Shown: piece after piece, positions 47,235 to 56,926 of the stretch
How positions within the stretch are numbered: the stretch's first letter is position 1
How the letters are laid out: each line of letters starts with the position of its first letter
Position numbers and translations under genes: made by a program
Notes under the pieces: model-generated
Told to the model about the DNA's origin: nothing
Databases searched by the model: none
Seen by the model: the letters and a program-made list of their open reading frames with translations, nothing else
Assembly: GCA_023212645.1 (NCBI GenBank)
Contig: JALBYC010000024.1
Span: 110,280-174,279 of the forward strand
Origin: Farysia itapuensis
Taxonomy: Eukaryota > Basidiomycota > Ustilaginomycetes > Ustilaginales > Ustilaginaceae
DNA: 64,000 bases
Direction of reading: 5' to 3'

Positions 47235-48272
47235 ATGCGCTTCACACTCCCGCTACTCTTCGTCGTGGCAGCGACTCTCTGCTCAATCTCGGACGTGGTA
47301 GCCCTTCAGCGTGGTCTGGCATGGGGCGTTAATGACAACCTCGGTCCCAAGATCGCAAAAGGTCTTGTCAACTGGTACTGGCACTGGCAGGATGGTCCCA
47401 ACACAAAGTTCAACGGAAAACTTGAATGGGTCCCATGCTTCTGGGGTCCCAAGTACCAAAGCAAGTGGAACCAGCGCAAATCAGAGATGAAGAAGCACCT
47501 CCCCAAACACATTCTCAGCTTCAACGAACCCGAAATCCCTGGCCAGTCCAACCTCGACCCCAAGTACGCCGCGAAATTGCACATGCAGCAACTCGAGCCT
47601 TACGCCAAGAAGGGTGTCAAGATCAGCTCCCCCCAGATGGTATACAAGACTCAATGGCTCGAGACTTTCATGAAGGAGTGCGACAAGCTTGGCTGCACTG
47701 TCGACTTCATCGCCCTTCACTGGTACGGTACGACCAAGGACATGAAGGCCTTTAAGAAGTGGATCACCACCATCCACAACAAGTTCAACAAGCCCATCTG
47801 GATCACCGAGTACGGCATCACCGCCGCTTCAGGTGCCAGTCAGGCTGCCATCAAACGTTTCCACATGGACGCCACTGCCTGGATGAGCACAAAGAGCTAT
47901 GTGCAGCGTGCCGCTTGGCTCGGATGCTTCGAGATCGACAACCCTCCGGACTCGTACGCTTCCAACAAGAACGCTTTCCTCAACGGTAACGGCTCTCTAC
48001 GCGACATTGCTTACTGGTACATCTACACCCAACACCCCGACAAGCGATCGCTCAAGTCTCACTCGAACCGCGCCCTTCCATCGGCGCACATTGCCCGTCG
48101 CGGCGCCAAGCATCTCGACGCTGATGGCAACGAGGTGGTTGACGATGATGACACCTTTGACCCTCCGGAGACTGTGGTCGACTGCGACGAAATCTGCCAG
48201 TACCGCAACCAGGCCGTCGCCGACTGGGAAGCCGCCAACGGCGAACTGACCGACGCCGATCTCGACAACTAA
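47235..48272 (+). CDS. Secreted GH128-family glucan hydrolase (Asl1-like)
   Basis: The ATG at 47235 gives 345 residues; the frame is open further up only through the pyrimidine-rich leader. Residues 1-23 are a signal peptide with a hydrophobic core, likely cut near ALQ. The catalytic domain follows (about 25-265) with the two GH128 acids: E98 in SFNEPE and E192 in WITEYG, plus ALHWYG. GH128 enzymes hydrolyse beta-1,3-glucan and are extracellular or wall-associated. After the catalytic domain come KR at 270-271 and RR at 288-289, possible Kex2 sites. An acidic tail with two Cys (C317, C321) completes the protein. The tail is not part of the enzyme fold and its job is unknown. A strong pyrimidine-rich leader suggests high expression. 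Confidence 0.88.
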   Translation: MRFTLPLLFVVAATLCSISDVVALQRGLAWGVNDNLGPKIAKGLVNWYWHWQDGPNTKFNGKLEWVPCFWGPKYQSKWNQRKSEMKKHLPKHILSFNEPEIPGQSNLDPKYAAKLHMQQLEPYAKKGVKISSPQMVYKTQWLETFMKECDKLGCTVDFIALHWYGTTKDMKAFKKWITTIHNKFNKPIWITEYGITAASGASQAAIKRFHMDATAWMSTKSYVQRAAWLGCFEIDNPPDSYASNKNAFLNGNGSLRDIAYWYIYTQHPDKRSLKSHSNRALPSAHIARRGAKHLDADGNEVVDDDDTFDPPETVVDCDEICQYRNQAVADWEAANGELTDADLDN

Positions 48273-48888
48273 GCTTTCCATCCTCCCCAGTTCTGTGCTC
48301 CATTTCCCATCGTTGTCCGATCCGCTAGCCGGAGCCGGACGGCGCGTCATGTTTCTCCGAAACAGGCTTGGCCGTCAGTGTCGTCTACATCGCTAGTCGA
48401 TCTCCTTGTTGCCCAAAGAACCGGATTCTTTTCCTCATCAGCATCATAGACGTACACATAGACCTCCCGACTGTTTCCTGCCTCCTCTCAGCCTTGGTTT
48501 TCCCTTTCCTTTCTTGCTTCTGTTTCTTACCATCCAGTCATAGTCTGCACTTCTCTCTCCCTTGCGCTCTCAGCTGCGCTTCGGTCCGGTTTTGTCGTTC
48601 GCGTGCGCGTGACACAAAGCTGATAAGAGATCGAGAAACTCCTAGTGATTACTTGTGCTACGTACATGACATGCTTGTTCAAACATTACTTTGCGTCTTC
48701 TTGTAGCGTGTGTGCAAAATAGTGTGGCTAGTGGTAGTTGAAAACACGGGTGGGATTTTTGGACAGTGACGTTTCCCTTTTGAGTTTGACAGATCTGGCC
48801 ATAAAGTTGTGCTTTAGACCATCACCATCGCGAAGAAGGAAGAGGCTGAGGACGACTGCAAGGGCATAGGCTACGGCCCTTTGTGCAG
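48273..48888. other. Intergenic region that probably hides the first exon of the RRN6-like gene
   Basis: No frame of interest is seen. The downstream gene lacks an in-frame ATG, and TTTGTGCAG ending at 48888 is a fitting 3' splice site, so a short first exon and an intron probably lie here. ATGs occur near 48665 and 48670, but I could not define a convincing donor. Confidence 0.45.
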
Positions 48889-51800
48889 AATTGGAGATCC
48901 CAACAGCGTCGAGGGGAGCGGCTCGCCTCCGACTGTTTGGCAACCGCTCCGACGATGACACCATCACACGCGTTGCTGGACAACAATGGAACATCAATGC
49001 CCAACACCCGAACAACTCCGTTGAATATGATACTGTTGAGCATGCAAGCAGCTCTCAGCTTACTGCGCCCACTCTGCCGGCCTCGCTGAATCAGCTCAGT
49101 CTTCATGCAAACCTCAAATGCATTCCAGCATCTGCCGACGCAAACTCATTGGCAGCAAACACCTTCCTTCAACGTCACTATCCTGACGTAGATATTCCGC
49201 AATGGCTTCTATCAGAGACCGTTTTTGACAACGCCAAGAACCTAAGCAACAACATTCAGGTCTATGCAGACTCTCTTGATACCCCGCTTGGTCTTCCAAC
49301 TGCCGTACTCGGTCCACTGAACCGCGAAAAGAAGGCCACGTTAGTTCTTATCTCCGTTGGCGGCACAAATCGCGATCAGCTTCTTTTGCACCGTCTGCGA
49401 AAGACCAAACAGTCGAGCCCCGACAATCTCTCTCAAAAAGCCAAGGGTAAACGGAAGGAAGTGACAGAATTGTTTACCTTCTGGCCAGCTGCTGGTTCAG
49501 AGAGAAACTTTGGCACACCCATACTACAGCTCGTCACGAGCTCAAACGGCCAAAAGCTCGCCGTCCGGACTTCCTCTTCAACTGTCTTTCTCTCGCTGCA
49601 TCCAAACAGGATCGATAGTCCACGCTTGACAGTGATCGCACAAGTAGATAAGTCGGAACTGGGGTTGCCTCCGTGCGAAGACATTTGCTTCGGTCGCACA
49701 GATACCGACCTAGCCGCTTCGGTTGACTCAGCTGGACAAATCGAGCTACACAAGATCTCTTCGAAAAATTCCTACCACGCTCGGCCTTTGCGGCTCGAGT
49801 TCGACGAAGAACCCGAGACACTCCGCCGCATCTGCTATGGCAGCTCGAACGACATACTCTTTGCTGTGTCCACTCGTTTTCTCTTTTGCATTCGTTTACC
49901 GACTGAGGCTAATGCTGAGCTGGACATACGAGCACGGAAGATCATGTCCGCGCCCTTCTCTCTTGCTACAAAACGGGCAGGCCGCTTCTTCTCGCTTGCT
50001 ATGGCCCATACAATCTCAGATATACCGGTGCTTGCGGTCTGTTCTTCCGAAGGTGTCCACTGGTTTGACGTCCGCACAGGCTGTGAACCGCTGTTTAGTA
50101 TGGCACATCATCGGGGGGACGACGCTTCACTTCACCTCAATCCCGTCCCTCCAATAGCACCGAACACCTTTAGCGCGACTTGGGTGCTCTCTTCCCTCAG
50201 GAGCCGCCTGCACGTTGCGTACACCGTACATTCATCTGAGCGTCGTCCCAGCCAGCAAGCAATGCTTGTGGGGCCCGAGCTGGTGACGCAACATTGCTCA
50301 TACACACTGGACAGTGCGCCCGTCATGATACCCACTGCTTTGGATGACGCAAACAAGCCCGCCAGCGCACCTGTGTTCTGCGAATTCAGCGATGACGACC
50401 AACTGCCACGCCAAGTCGGCCAAGGCGCTCTCATACCAATGCTCGAAGTTTCGGACCGCGGCGCATTGTTCCTGCAATTTCTGCAGCCTCGAACTGCCTC
50501 AGCGCGACTACCTGTGAATGTATCTCTCGACATCAAGCGCCCTGCTTCGACGGTCGAAGCGTCTCTGTACACAAACGACGACCAGATGGACGAAAAAGGT
50601 CGTTTGGGAACCGTCGAGACTCGTACACTGTCCTTGCAGAATCTTTACGACATGATTGTATCAGATCGATTCAACCGATCGCCTGGCCAAACCGCTGAGC
50701 GTATAGTCGAATTGTTGACTCTTGCCTCTGGATCGTTTCTCGACCCCAAAACGTCTTCTCAACCAGCAAAGGCAATGGTGTTGTCGCTGGGCCAGCTTGT
50801 CAAAGAGGCACTGCTCCAGGCGGATGACGGCAAAGATAGACCCGTGCCACGCAACGCTTTAACAGCTGAGATAGTCCATGACAACGACACGGTCAAGACG
50901 GCACTCCAGACACTTCGAATGGAATTGGAGCACACATTTGGCATTCACGACCATGGCAGTGCTCAACGCGCGTGGCTAGAGTGCGGTGACGATGTCCATT
51001 CAGACAGTGATGACGATTTTCCCGACATGGACACGTTTCAGCGTCGGGCGGACAGAATCACGAAACCCTACATTCCGTCTAAATCAACCTTGTCATCCTG
51101 GTCTTTGAAAGAGAAAGAGGCCTTCCGCGATTCCCTAGAATATGCGGGCTGGCAGATGGCCGTAGACGCCTTTCTCGAGACTCAGACTTTCGTACGCCGA
51201 GGAGTCACTTTGATCGAGAAAGACGAGCTCATGTATCGACCTGGGGTGTCTAAACGGCGCGCAACCAACTGGACACCGGCAGAGCATCAGGACAAATACA
51301 GCCGCGGAGACGAGCACAGTCACGATCAAGATACATCGGTTCCACCGCCTCAAGTGGGTCCTGTTGACTTTGCTTTTTTCGACCCGATGAAAAGCTCTCG
51401 TCAATGGTTGCCGAACACTCACAACGATGCTGCGACAGGCGGTATCGACTCCGCGAGCGATGGGCATGCACCGATGCAAGAAGTGCTGGGTGGTCTGTTG
51501 CCTAGTACGAGCACGACAGCGCGTCTTTTGTTGAGCGAGTGGCAGTTGGGAGAAGATCCGACGACGTACGTGTATACTGACCCGTACGAGGGTCTGCACC
51601 GGCTCCCGCGGGTCAGTCGATCGACCGGACCCACAGTCCGTGCAAGGTCCCGGTCCTTCTCACTCGCTTCTAGCGGAGCCTCGTCAACCGGGCACTCGCT
51701 CCACCCGAGCAAATCCAAGAAGCGCAACTGGAATACGCCCCCACCCTTGGCTACGCACACACCGACCGCTCCACCTGCCCTCGTCTCATCCAAACGGCGC

Positions 51801-52028
51801 AAAGAAGCTACTGCGTCTCAGCCCGTGCCTTCGTCTTCCTCGATCTATGTAGACAGTCGCGCCAACACACCGCTGCAGCAGTCCCATGTCATGTCGTCCC
51901 CACAACCAGATCGTTATCGCGATACATCGCACATCGCGCACTCCCAACTCGCTTCCACCCAGATTGAGCCCGGCAAATTCGGCGCCCGCAAAGTGAAGCG
52001 CAAGAAACCAAGAGCCAGTGGATTTTAG
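48889..52028 (+). CDS. RRN6: RRN6-like RNA polymerase I core factor subunit (5' exon unresolved)
   Basis: The visible coding part encodes about 1045 residues and starts in phase after a likely splice acceptor at 48888; an in-frame TAG at 48867-48869 blocks extension and no ATG occurs in frame for the first several hundred codons. The N-terminal half (about 140-480) has beta-rich, WD-like repeats (TPILQLVTSSNGQKLAVRTSS, VLAVCSSEGVHWFDVRTG). The C-terminal part is helical, with LYDMIVSDRF, ARLLLSEWQLGEDPTTYVY, then a Ser-rich tail that ends in the basic KVKRKKPRASGF. The 'W-x-LGEDP' segment and the basic Gly-Phe end are typical of Rrn6. Rrn6 with Rrn7 and Rrn11 recruits Pol I to rDNA in the nucleolus. 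Confidence 0.72.
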
Positions 52029-52124
52029 CAGATATTCCCGTTCCAATGACAGCAATTACAATAGAGGTCCCTAAAGCTCGTGTGGGGTTTGAAGAAGAGA
52101 GAGGTGGGAGAAAAAGTGACGGTC

Positions 52125-54482
52125 TTAACCACGCTGGCCGAGGTGACCTGCCTGACCTTTAGGATTGTAGTCCAGGTGGATGTAGGAGCGCTCTACGGAG
52201 GTGATATTTTCGGTGCAGTAGGTGATGATTTCGCCCAGATCGTGCGATTCTTTCAGCGAGATGGAGTGGGGGAGTACAATGTCTGCCTCGACAATCAGGT
52301 CGTCGCCAGAGTGGAAGAGTTCGAATGCCGAGACGCTGCGCACGGAGTTGAAACGCGTGATGCAGTACAGACACTTGGAGATCTCGGTAGCTGAAGCCAC
52401 GGAGCCGGACAGCTTGGTCACTGTCTCCCACAGAGTCTCGATCCACTCGTAGATGATATACATGGAGAGGACGATACCGCCGATTGGGTCGAGTGCTGGC
52501 CAGCCCAGTCGAGAGCCGACGATGGGAAAGATGAGCGAAGCGATATTGAACACAACGTCGTTTTCGGCATCTTGGGCCACTGCGCGCACGCCAGACGACT
52601 TGGAAGAACGGTAGAGGAACCACATGACGGTCTTGATACCCACCGTGGCCAGCATAAAGGCGATGCCAACAAGCGGCAAGCTGGCAGCTGCTTCAGGGTC
52701 TTGTTCACCCGTCGCTAGCACGAATCGAAGCCGTGAGACCGACTCGATAAACACCTGGACAAACGAGGCAATCATGAGCACGGAGAAGATGACGACGCCC
52801 AACGGCTCGAGCCGCTTCTTGCCAACAGGGTACTTGTACATCGTTTTCCAAGAGCGGTAGGCAATAGCTTTGGATGTACCAAAGATAATGACTGTCGATA
52901 CTAGATCGAGCGCACTGTCGACCAAAGAAGCGATGAGGGAAACGGAATTAGAGGACAGAACAGCGAAGCCTTTGCCCGCCAACAGCAAGATGTTGACCAG
53001 TAAGTTGATATTAATGGCAAACTGCACAGAGCGAGATGCTTCTTCTTCCTTGGCTCGACCTGGAACAGCGCTGAGGAGCGCCTCTCGATCTTCCTGCATG
53101 GACGCATACGGCCGCTCGTTTCGGTCGCGTGTGTACTTACGGTCCAAGCTACCCGGCTGACTCGACCTCTCGACGATTTTGTCAGGAGTGCCAGATATGA
53201 CTGTCTCGGTACCGTTGGCTCCCTCCTTGACCGAGTGCTCTGGAATATTTTCGATTTGCCGTGCCGTGCGTATGGTGTGAGCTCTTGATTCTGGTGTAGA
53301 CGTGCCATCGTGCGGAGTCTGTGTGCCTGGCGTGCCTGCAGTCGAGGACAAGGTGAGGTTGGACTCGGAGCGACGAATTTGCTCGATGCGTCCTTCTCGC
53401 CGAAGACGCTCATACAGCTGTCCGGCTGTCGGCGCATTAGATGTTGAGCCGTAGTCCCGACGCTTAGAGTGCTGATCTCCGCCAACTGGTGATGAGGAAT
53501 CAGCTGTGGGGCCGCTGCTCTTTTGCGCCTGTTCGTCGGTGGCGGCTTCTGCCTCGTCCTCTTCATCCTCTTCGGCAGTGGAGATGAGATCAAATGTCTG
53601 ATGCGATTGTGGCTTTTTCTTGAGGAGCGGTTCTTGGACACCGTTGACTGCTTCATCACGGGATCTACTGGACGATCGAACGCCGCGCTCGATGTCTGTA
53701 CGAGCGGGACTGTTGCTACCGCCACCCCACAGACCACTGAAGGCATTCATAGCTTTAGCACTGAAGCTGCGTTTGAAGGGCCGCTTACGTCCACGCTCTT
53801 CCGCTTCTGTCTCTTCTTCGTCCGAGACATTGCCATCGCTCTCTTGGTCCGAAAGGCGTTGCTGCACCTGTGGCCTTTTCTTGGGCTTGTGCCTGCGGTT
53901 TGTCTTGCGTTTCTTCTTGCCAGATCCATCTTCGTCAGCAAACCGCCTCATGACTTCGTCCGGAAACTTGGAGTCAAGGATCTCGTCCACTTCTCGCCAG
54001 CCATCCAGCGTCTCGTTCAATCGCTCATAGTATTCATTGACCGCAGATGCTTTGGACCACCCGAGGTGACGAGTGCGTTGCTTGATCTCCTCTTCAGACA
54101 CTCGATTGTCCTCGTAGTAGTTGGATCTATAGTCGACAAGATTGGCTAGCACGGAAATGTCCCTGACGGACGCTGCCCGTTCAGGAAAGCCATGTCCGTG
54201 TCGACTGCTCAGCGCCTTTGGCGTAGACGGGCCTTGAAAGCCGAATCCAGAAGCGTTGAAGCCGAATGAGCTCACTCTGCGGTCTGGCTCGTAGTAGGAG
54301 CTGGAGTAATGCTGGTCAGAATCGTCGTCGCGCGAATGGTCTCCCGACATCCTCGCTGGCGATGCATGATCAAATCGCACAGAAGATGAGAAGGGAGTTC
54401 TGTTTCCGACGAGTTCTTCCTCTGATCTTTGGGCTGCTGTGCTTCGAGCTTTGGCCTGGATGGGCCTGCTCGCGTTCGCCAT
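52125..54482 (-). CDS. Cation diffusion facilitator with DxxxD metal motifs, probably Mn2+ transporter
   Basis: The first ATG is at 54482 (the frame extends up only from a TTG), giving 785 residues. The N-terminal ~490 residues are hydrophilic: Ser/Arg-rich, a helical part (SEEEIKQRTRHLGW, VNEYYERLNETLDGW), a Lys/Arg-rich segment and an acidic one. Six membrane segments begin near residue 495. The metal motifs are D522-S-A-L-D526 in TM2 and D638-A-E-N-D642 in TM5, both DxxxD, the pattern of the manganese-type CDF clade rather than the HxxxD of zinc-CDFs. A cytosolic C-terminal ferredoxin-like domain follows (FELFHSGDDLIVEADIVLP). It probably exports Mn into an organelle. It is convergent with RRN6. 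Confidence 0.9.
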   Translation of the reverse strand: MANASRPIQAKARSTAAQRSEEELVGNRTPFSSSVRFDHASPARMSGDHSRDDDSDQHYSSSYYEPDRRVSSFGFNASGFGFQGPSTPKALSSRHGHGFPERAASVRDISVLANLVDYRSNYYEDNRVSEEEIKQRTRHLGWSKASAVNEYYERLNETLDGWREVDEILDSKFPDEVMRRFADEDGSGKKKRKTNRRHKPKKRPQVQQRLSDQESDGNVSDEEETEAEERGRKRPFKRSFSAKAMNAFSGLWGGGSNSPARTDIERGVRSSSRSRDEAVNGVQEPLLKKKPQSHQTFDLISTAEEDEEDEAEAATDEQAQKSSGPTADSSSPVGGDQHSKRRDYGSTSNAPTAGQLYERLRREGRIEQIRRSESNLTLSSTAGTPGTQTPHDGTSTPESRAHTIRTARQIENIPEHSVKEGANGTETVISGTPDKIVERSSQPGSLDRKYTRDRNERPYASMQEDREALLSAVPGRAKEEEASRSVQFAININLLVNILLLAGKGFAVLSSNSVSLIASLVDSALDLVSTVIIFGTSKAIAYRSWKTMYKYPVGKKRLEPLGVVIFSVLMIASFVQVFIESVSRLRFVLATGEQDPEAAASLPLVGIAFMLATVGIKTVMWFLYRSSKSSGVRAVAQDAENDVVFNIASLIFPIVGSRLGWPALDPIGGIVLSMYIIYEWIETLWETVTKLSGSVASATEISKCLYCITRFNSVRSVSAFELFHSGDDLIVEADIVLPHSISLKESHDLGEIITYCTENITSVERSYIHLDYNPKGQAGHLGQRG

Positions 54483-54615
54483 GGCACACAATCGGGACGC
54501 AACGTTCCTGACGTTCAAAGGCCTCAAACTTTATCGATTCTGCTTGGCACTCCGCATTTCTGGACAAGCCAGTGTTCTATTTTCTGAATTTCTGATTTCA
54601 ATTTGGAGCTTTGGC

Positions 54616-56718
54616 TTAACTTTGCCGCGCTTCTGTAGCATCATCCTGGTTGGCAATCAGACCGTCCAGGGAAGACAGAAGCTTGTCCAAACGGCTCTCC
54701 AGGCCTTGGACAATCTCTTCCGTCTGATCAAGGTTGGCAAGAAGGCCGAGTATCTCGTCGCGTTCCGTCTCAGCTGCTGCTACAGCCTTTGTGTCCGTGC
54801 TCGACGGGATCTCGAGTGCACTGAGTGCAGCTAAGATTTCGTTCAACTGGACCGCCTCACTACTTCCCACGCCGTCCTTTTCATGAGCCTCGCTTGCGTC
54901 TGGTCTATACTCTCTCACTGTGCCGTCTTCCGCTCCGTTTTGTGTTTGCTTGGCCAAGGGTGATGACGATGCTTGCTGAGAACCGAGCAGGCCATTGAGG
55001 AAAGCGAGATCAGAATCAGCATTCTCTGCACCACGTCCGGATGATGCGACCGTCTCGACGCCTCTCCTGTTGTTGACTGCGGAAACATTGGGAATAGATG
55101 AGGCTTGCGTCATTCCCAACTTGGCTGCTGCTGCTTTAGCAGCGGCACGAGGAGTCGTACTCGAATTTGGATCTCGGGAGACGTGCTTGATCCATGCACC
55201 GATAGACCCTAGATAGCCCTCGTGTCGCAAGAAGAATGCCCTTTTCGTGTTCTTGCTCCAGAAGCGAATGGCGTACGAGAGGGTGCTGATGGTTGCCTGG
55301 TGACCTCGGATGAAGCAGCCTCCGAAATAGATCCGATCTAAATTGTACTTTTCCGCATTCATGTAGGCAATCTGGCCAATGTTGTTCGAGATGGCATACA
55401 GCAAAGACTTGCAGATGTCCTCTGGACGGAACTTTTTCCGCCTTTCTTCGGCTGTTTTTGGGTATGGTGACTTTGGGTCTTTTCGAAACACTTTGCCAAA
55501 AGAAGAGGCAATGGTCGAGCTCTTGAGGCCGATGCTGTTGTAGCCAACCGAGCCATAGATGTCTCCAACAAGCATGTCGACCGTAGAGTTGTCGCCCTGT
55601 TCGGACAATTCAAGCATCTCATCGAAGCTGTCCGCATCTGTGAGAAGCGACAGGAGCCCCCAAAGCGTTCCACCTCCGAGAGACGTTCCAGATACACGCT
55701 CGAACTTGCCAAAGTCGTCGACCTTGATGATCGAGACACCCGAGCCGATGTTGACAAGCAGACATGGTAGTTTGGGCGACGGGCTTGAGTCGAATACCGG
55801 CGCATATAGAGGCGGATTTGGGGAGGGTCGTGGCAGTGGATGTTGAAGTGCTATTGAGGACCGCAAAGCTTGCGCGTCCGCTCGGTCTTCTGGATTGAGA
55901 GGGAGGGGAGAATGCAACGCGGCCACCAGCTCGTCAGAATACCAAAACACCTCGTCTGGAATCAACGTGATGAAGTTGAGACCGGTGATGAGACATGCCA
56001 TCTCTTCTTCCTTCTGTACCTCGATGCCCAACTCGGACTCAAAGAGGTCGTACATGAGGTGTGCACCACCACCTGTTGCCATCAGCTTGACGCCTTTGCG
56101 CATGTCTTCGATAGAAACGCTGTTGGCTGCGGCAGACCGCTCGATAAGTTCGCGCAAAAAAGCGATGCAGCTGTGAATGTCGGAAGTCTCAAACTTGACA
56201 AAGTTGAGACGACCGCCCGGCAAAGCAGCCGGTAGCGAGCGTCGCTTGAGCAGTGTGGAATGGATTGCAGATGCAGAGGCAAGCAGAGGAGAGCCAAGAA
56301 TTGCTGTCGGTGTCAGCGTTCCTGAAGCGGCTGTAAAGTCGCCATGAACCGGTGGTGTTTGTGTCCCGTTGCCGTTGACTGAAGGTCGGGAGTGAAAGGC
56401 ATCTACACTGGGCTTGGGAGACAACATTCGAGGCGTCGAGGATGATGCCGCGTTTAGGGGCAAAGGCGCAGTAGACTGTTCAGGCGACGTTGATGCACCG
56501 TTCTCGTCAATACGAGTGCGTGTAAAGTAGACGACTTTGGCTAGCGAGCCGCCAATGTCGACGGCAATGTGCGAGACCGCTTCAATGTGGTTGGGCAAGT
56601 AGATGTCACGACTGTCTCTCTGGTCTGGGTGGGATGCGCCATCTTCCATGATCTTGGCGCCCCTAGTGTCGACAAAGATCTCGACTGGGGGCGCCGGAAA
56701 GGTGGAGCTGCTGTTCAT
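54616..56718 (-). CDS. CAB1: Pantothenate kinase (eukaryotic type II, coenzyme A synthesis)
   Basis: This 700-residue protein performs the first and controlling step of CoA synthesis, phosphorylating pantothenate. The ASKHA-fold kinase covers about residues 48-520. Landmarks are the phosphate-binding HIAVDIGGSLAKVVYF, LNFVKFETSDIHSCIAFL, KLMATGGGAHLMYDLFE, the acidic KEEEMACLITGLNF, LVNIGSGVSIIKV, VSGTSLGGGTLWGLLSLLT and GRIYFGG-like NLDRIYFGGCFIRGH. A Ser-rich insert separates the first two blocks. The last ~170 residues are outside the kinase fold and end in a predicted coiled coil (ILGLLANLDQTEEIVQGLESRLDKLLSSLDG). Fungal single PanKs are often ~400-500 residues, so this is a long form. 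The ATG at 56718 precedes the kinase domain by 48 residues. Confidence 0.94.
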   Translation of the reverse strand: MNSSSTFPAPPVEIFVDTRGAKIMEDGASHPDQRDSRDIYLPNHIEAVSHIAVDIGGSLAKVVYFTRTRIDENGASTSPEQSTAPLPLNAASSSTPRMLSPKPSVDAFHSRPSVNGNGTQTPPVHGDFTAASGTLTPTAILGSPLLASASAIHSTLLKRRSLPAALPGGRLNFVKFETSDIHSCIAFLRELIERSAAANSVSIEDMRKGVKLMATGGGAHLMYDLFESELGIEVQKEEEMACLITGLNFITLIPDEVFWYSDELVAALHSPLPLNPEDRADAQALRSSIALQHPLPRPSPNPPLYAPVFDSSPSPKLPCLLVNIGSGVSIIKVDDFGKFERVSGTSLGGGTLWGLLSLLTDADSFDEMLELSEQGDNSTVDMLVGDIYGSVGYNSIGLKSSTIASSFGKVFRKDPKSPYPKTAEERRKKFRPEDICKSLLYAISNNIGQIAYMNAEKYNLDRIYFGGCFIRGHQATISTLSYAIRFWSKNTKRAFFLRHEGYLGSIGAWIKHVSRDPNSSTTPRAAAKAAAAKLGMTQASSIPNVSAVNNRRGVETVASSGRGAENADSDLAFLNGLLGSQQASSSPLAKQTQNGAEDGTVREYRPDASEAHEKDGVGSSEAVQLNEILAALSALEIPSSTDTKAVAAAETERDEILGLLANLDQTEEIVQGLESRLDKLLSSLDGLIANQDDATEARQS

Positions 56719-56926
56719 GATAGAAGCAGTGCACGAGCTGTGCCGTCAGCCCGGGAATGGTGGAGAGGGGAAAAGGCCGGTTCAATGTCAAACAAGCTCT
56801 CGGCAACCAATCGGTGAGTGCGGGCAAAAAAAATACTTTCTTGGCCCGATCGCACCGCTCATATTCACATATACAAATTCAGTCCACATCGGGCTTGTGA
56901 TAGTGATTGCTAGTGTGCGAGGAATG

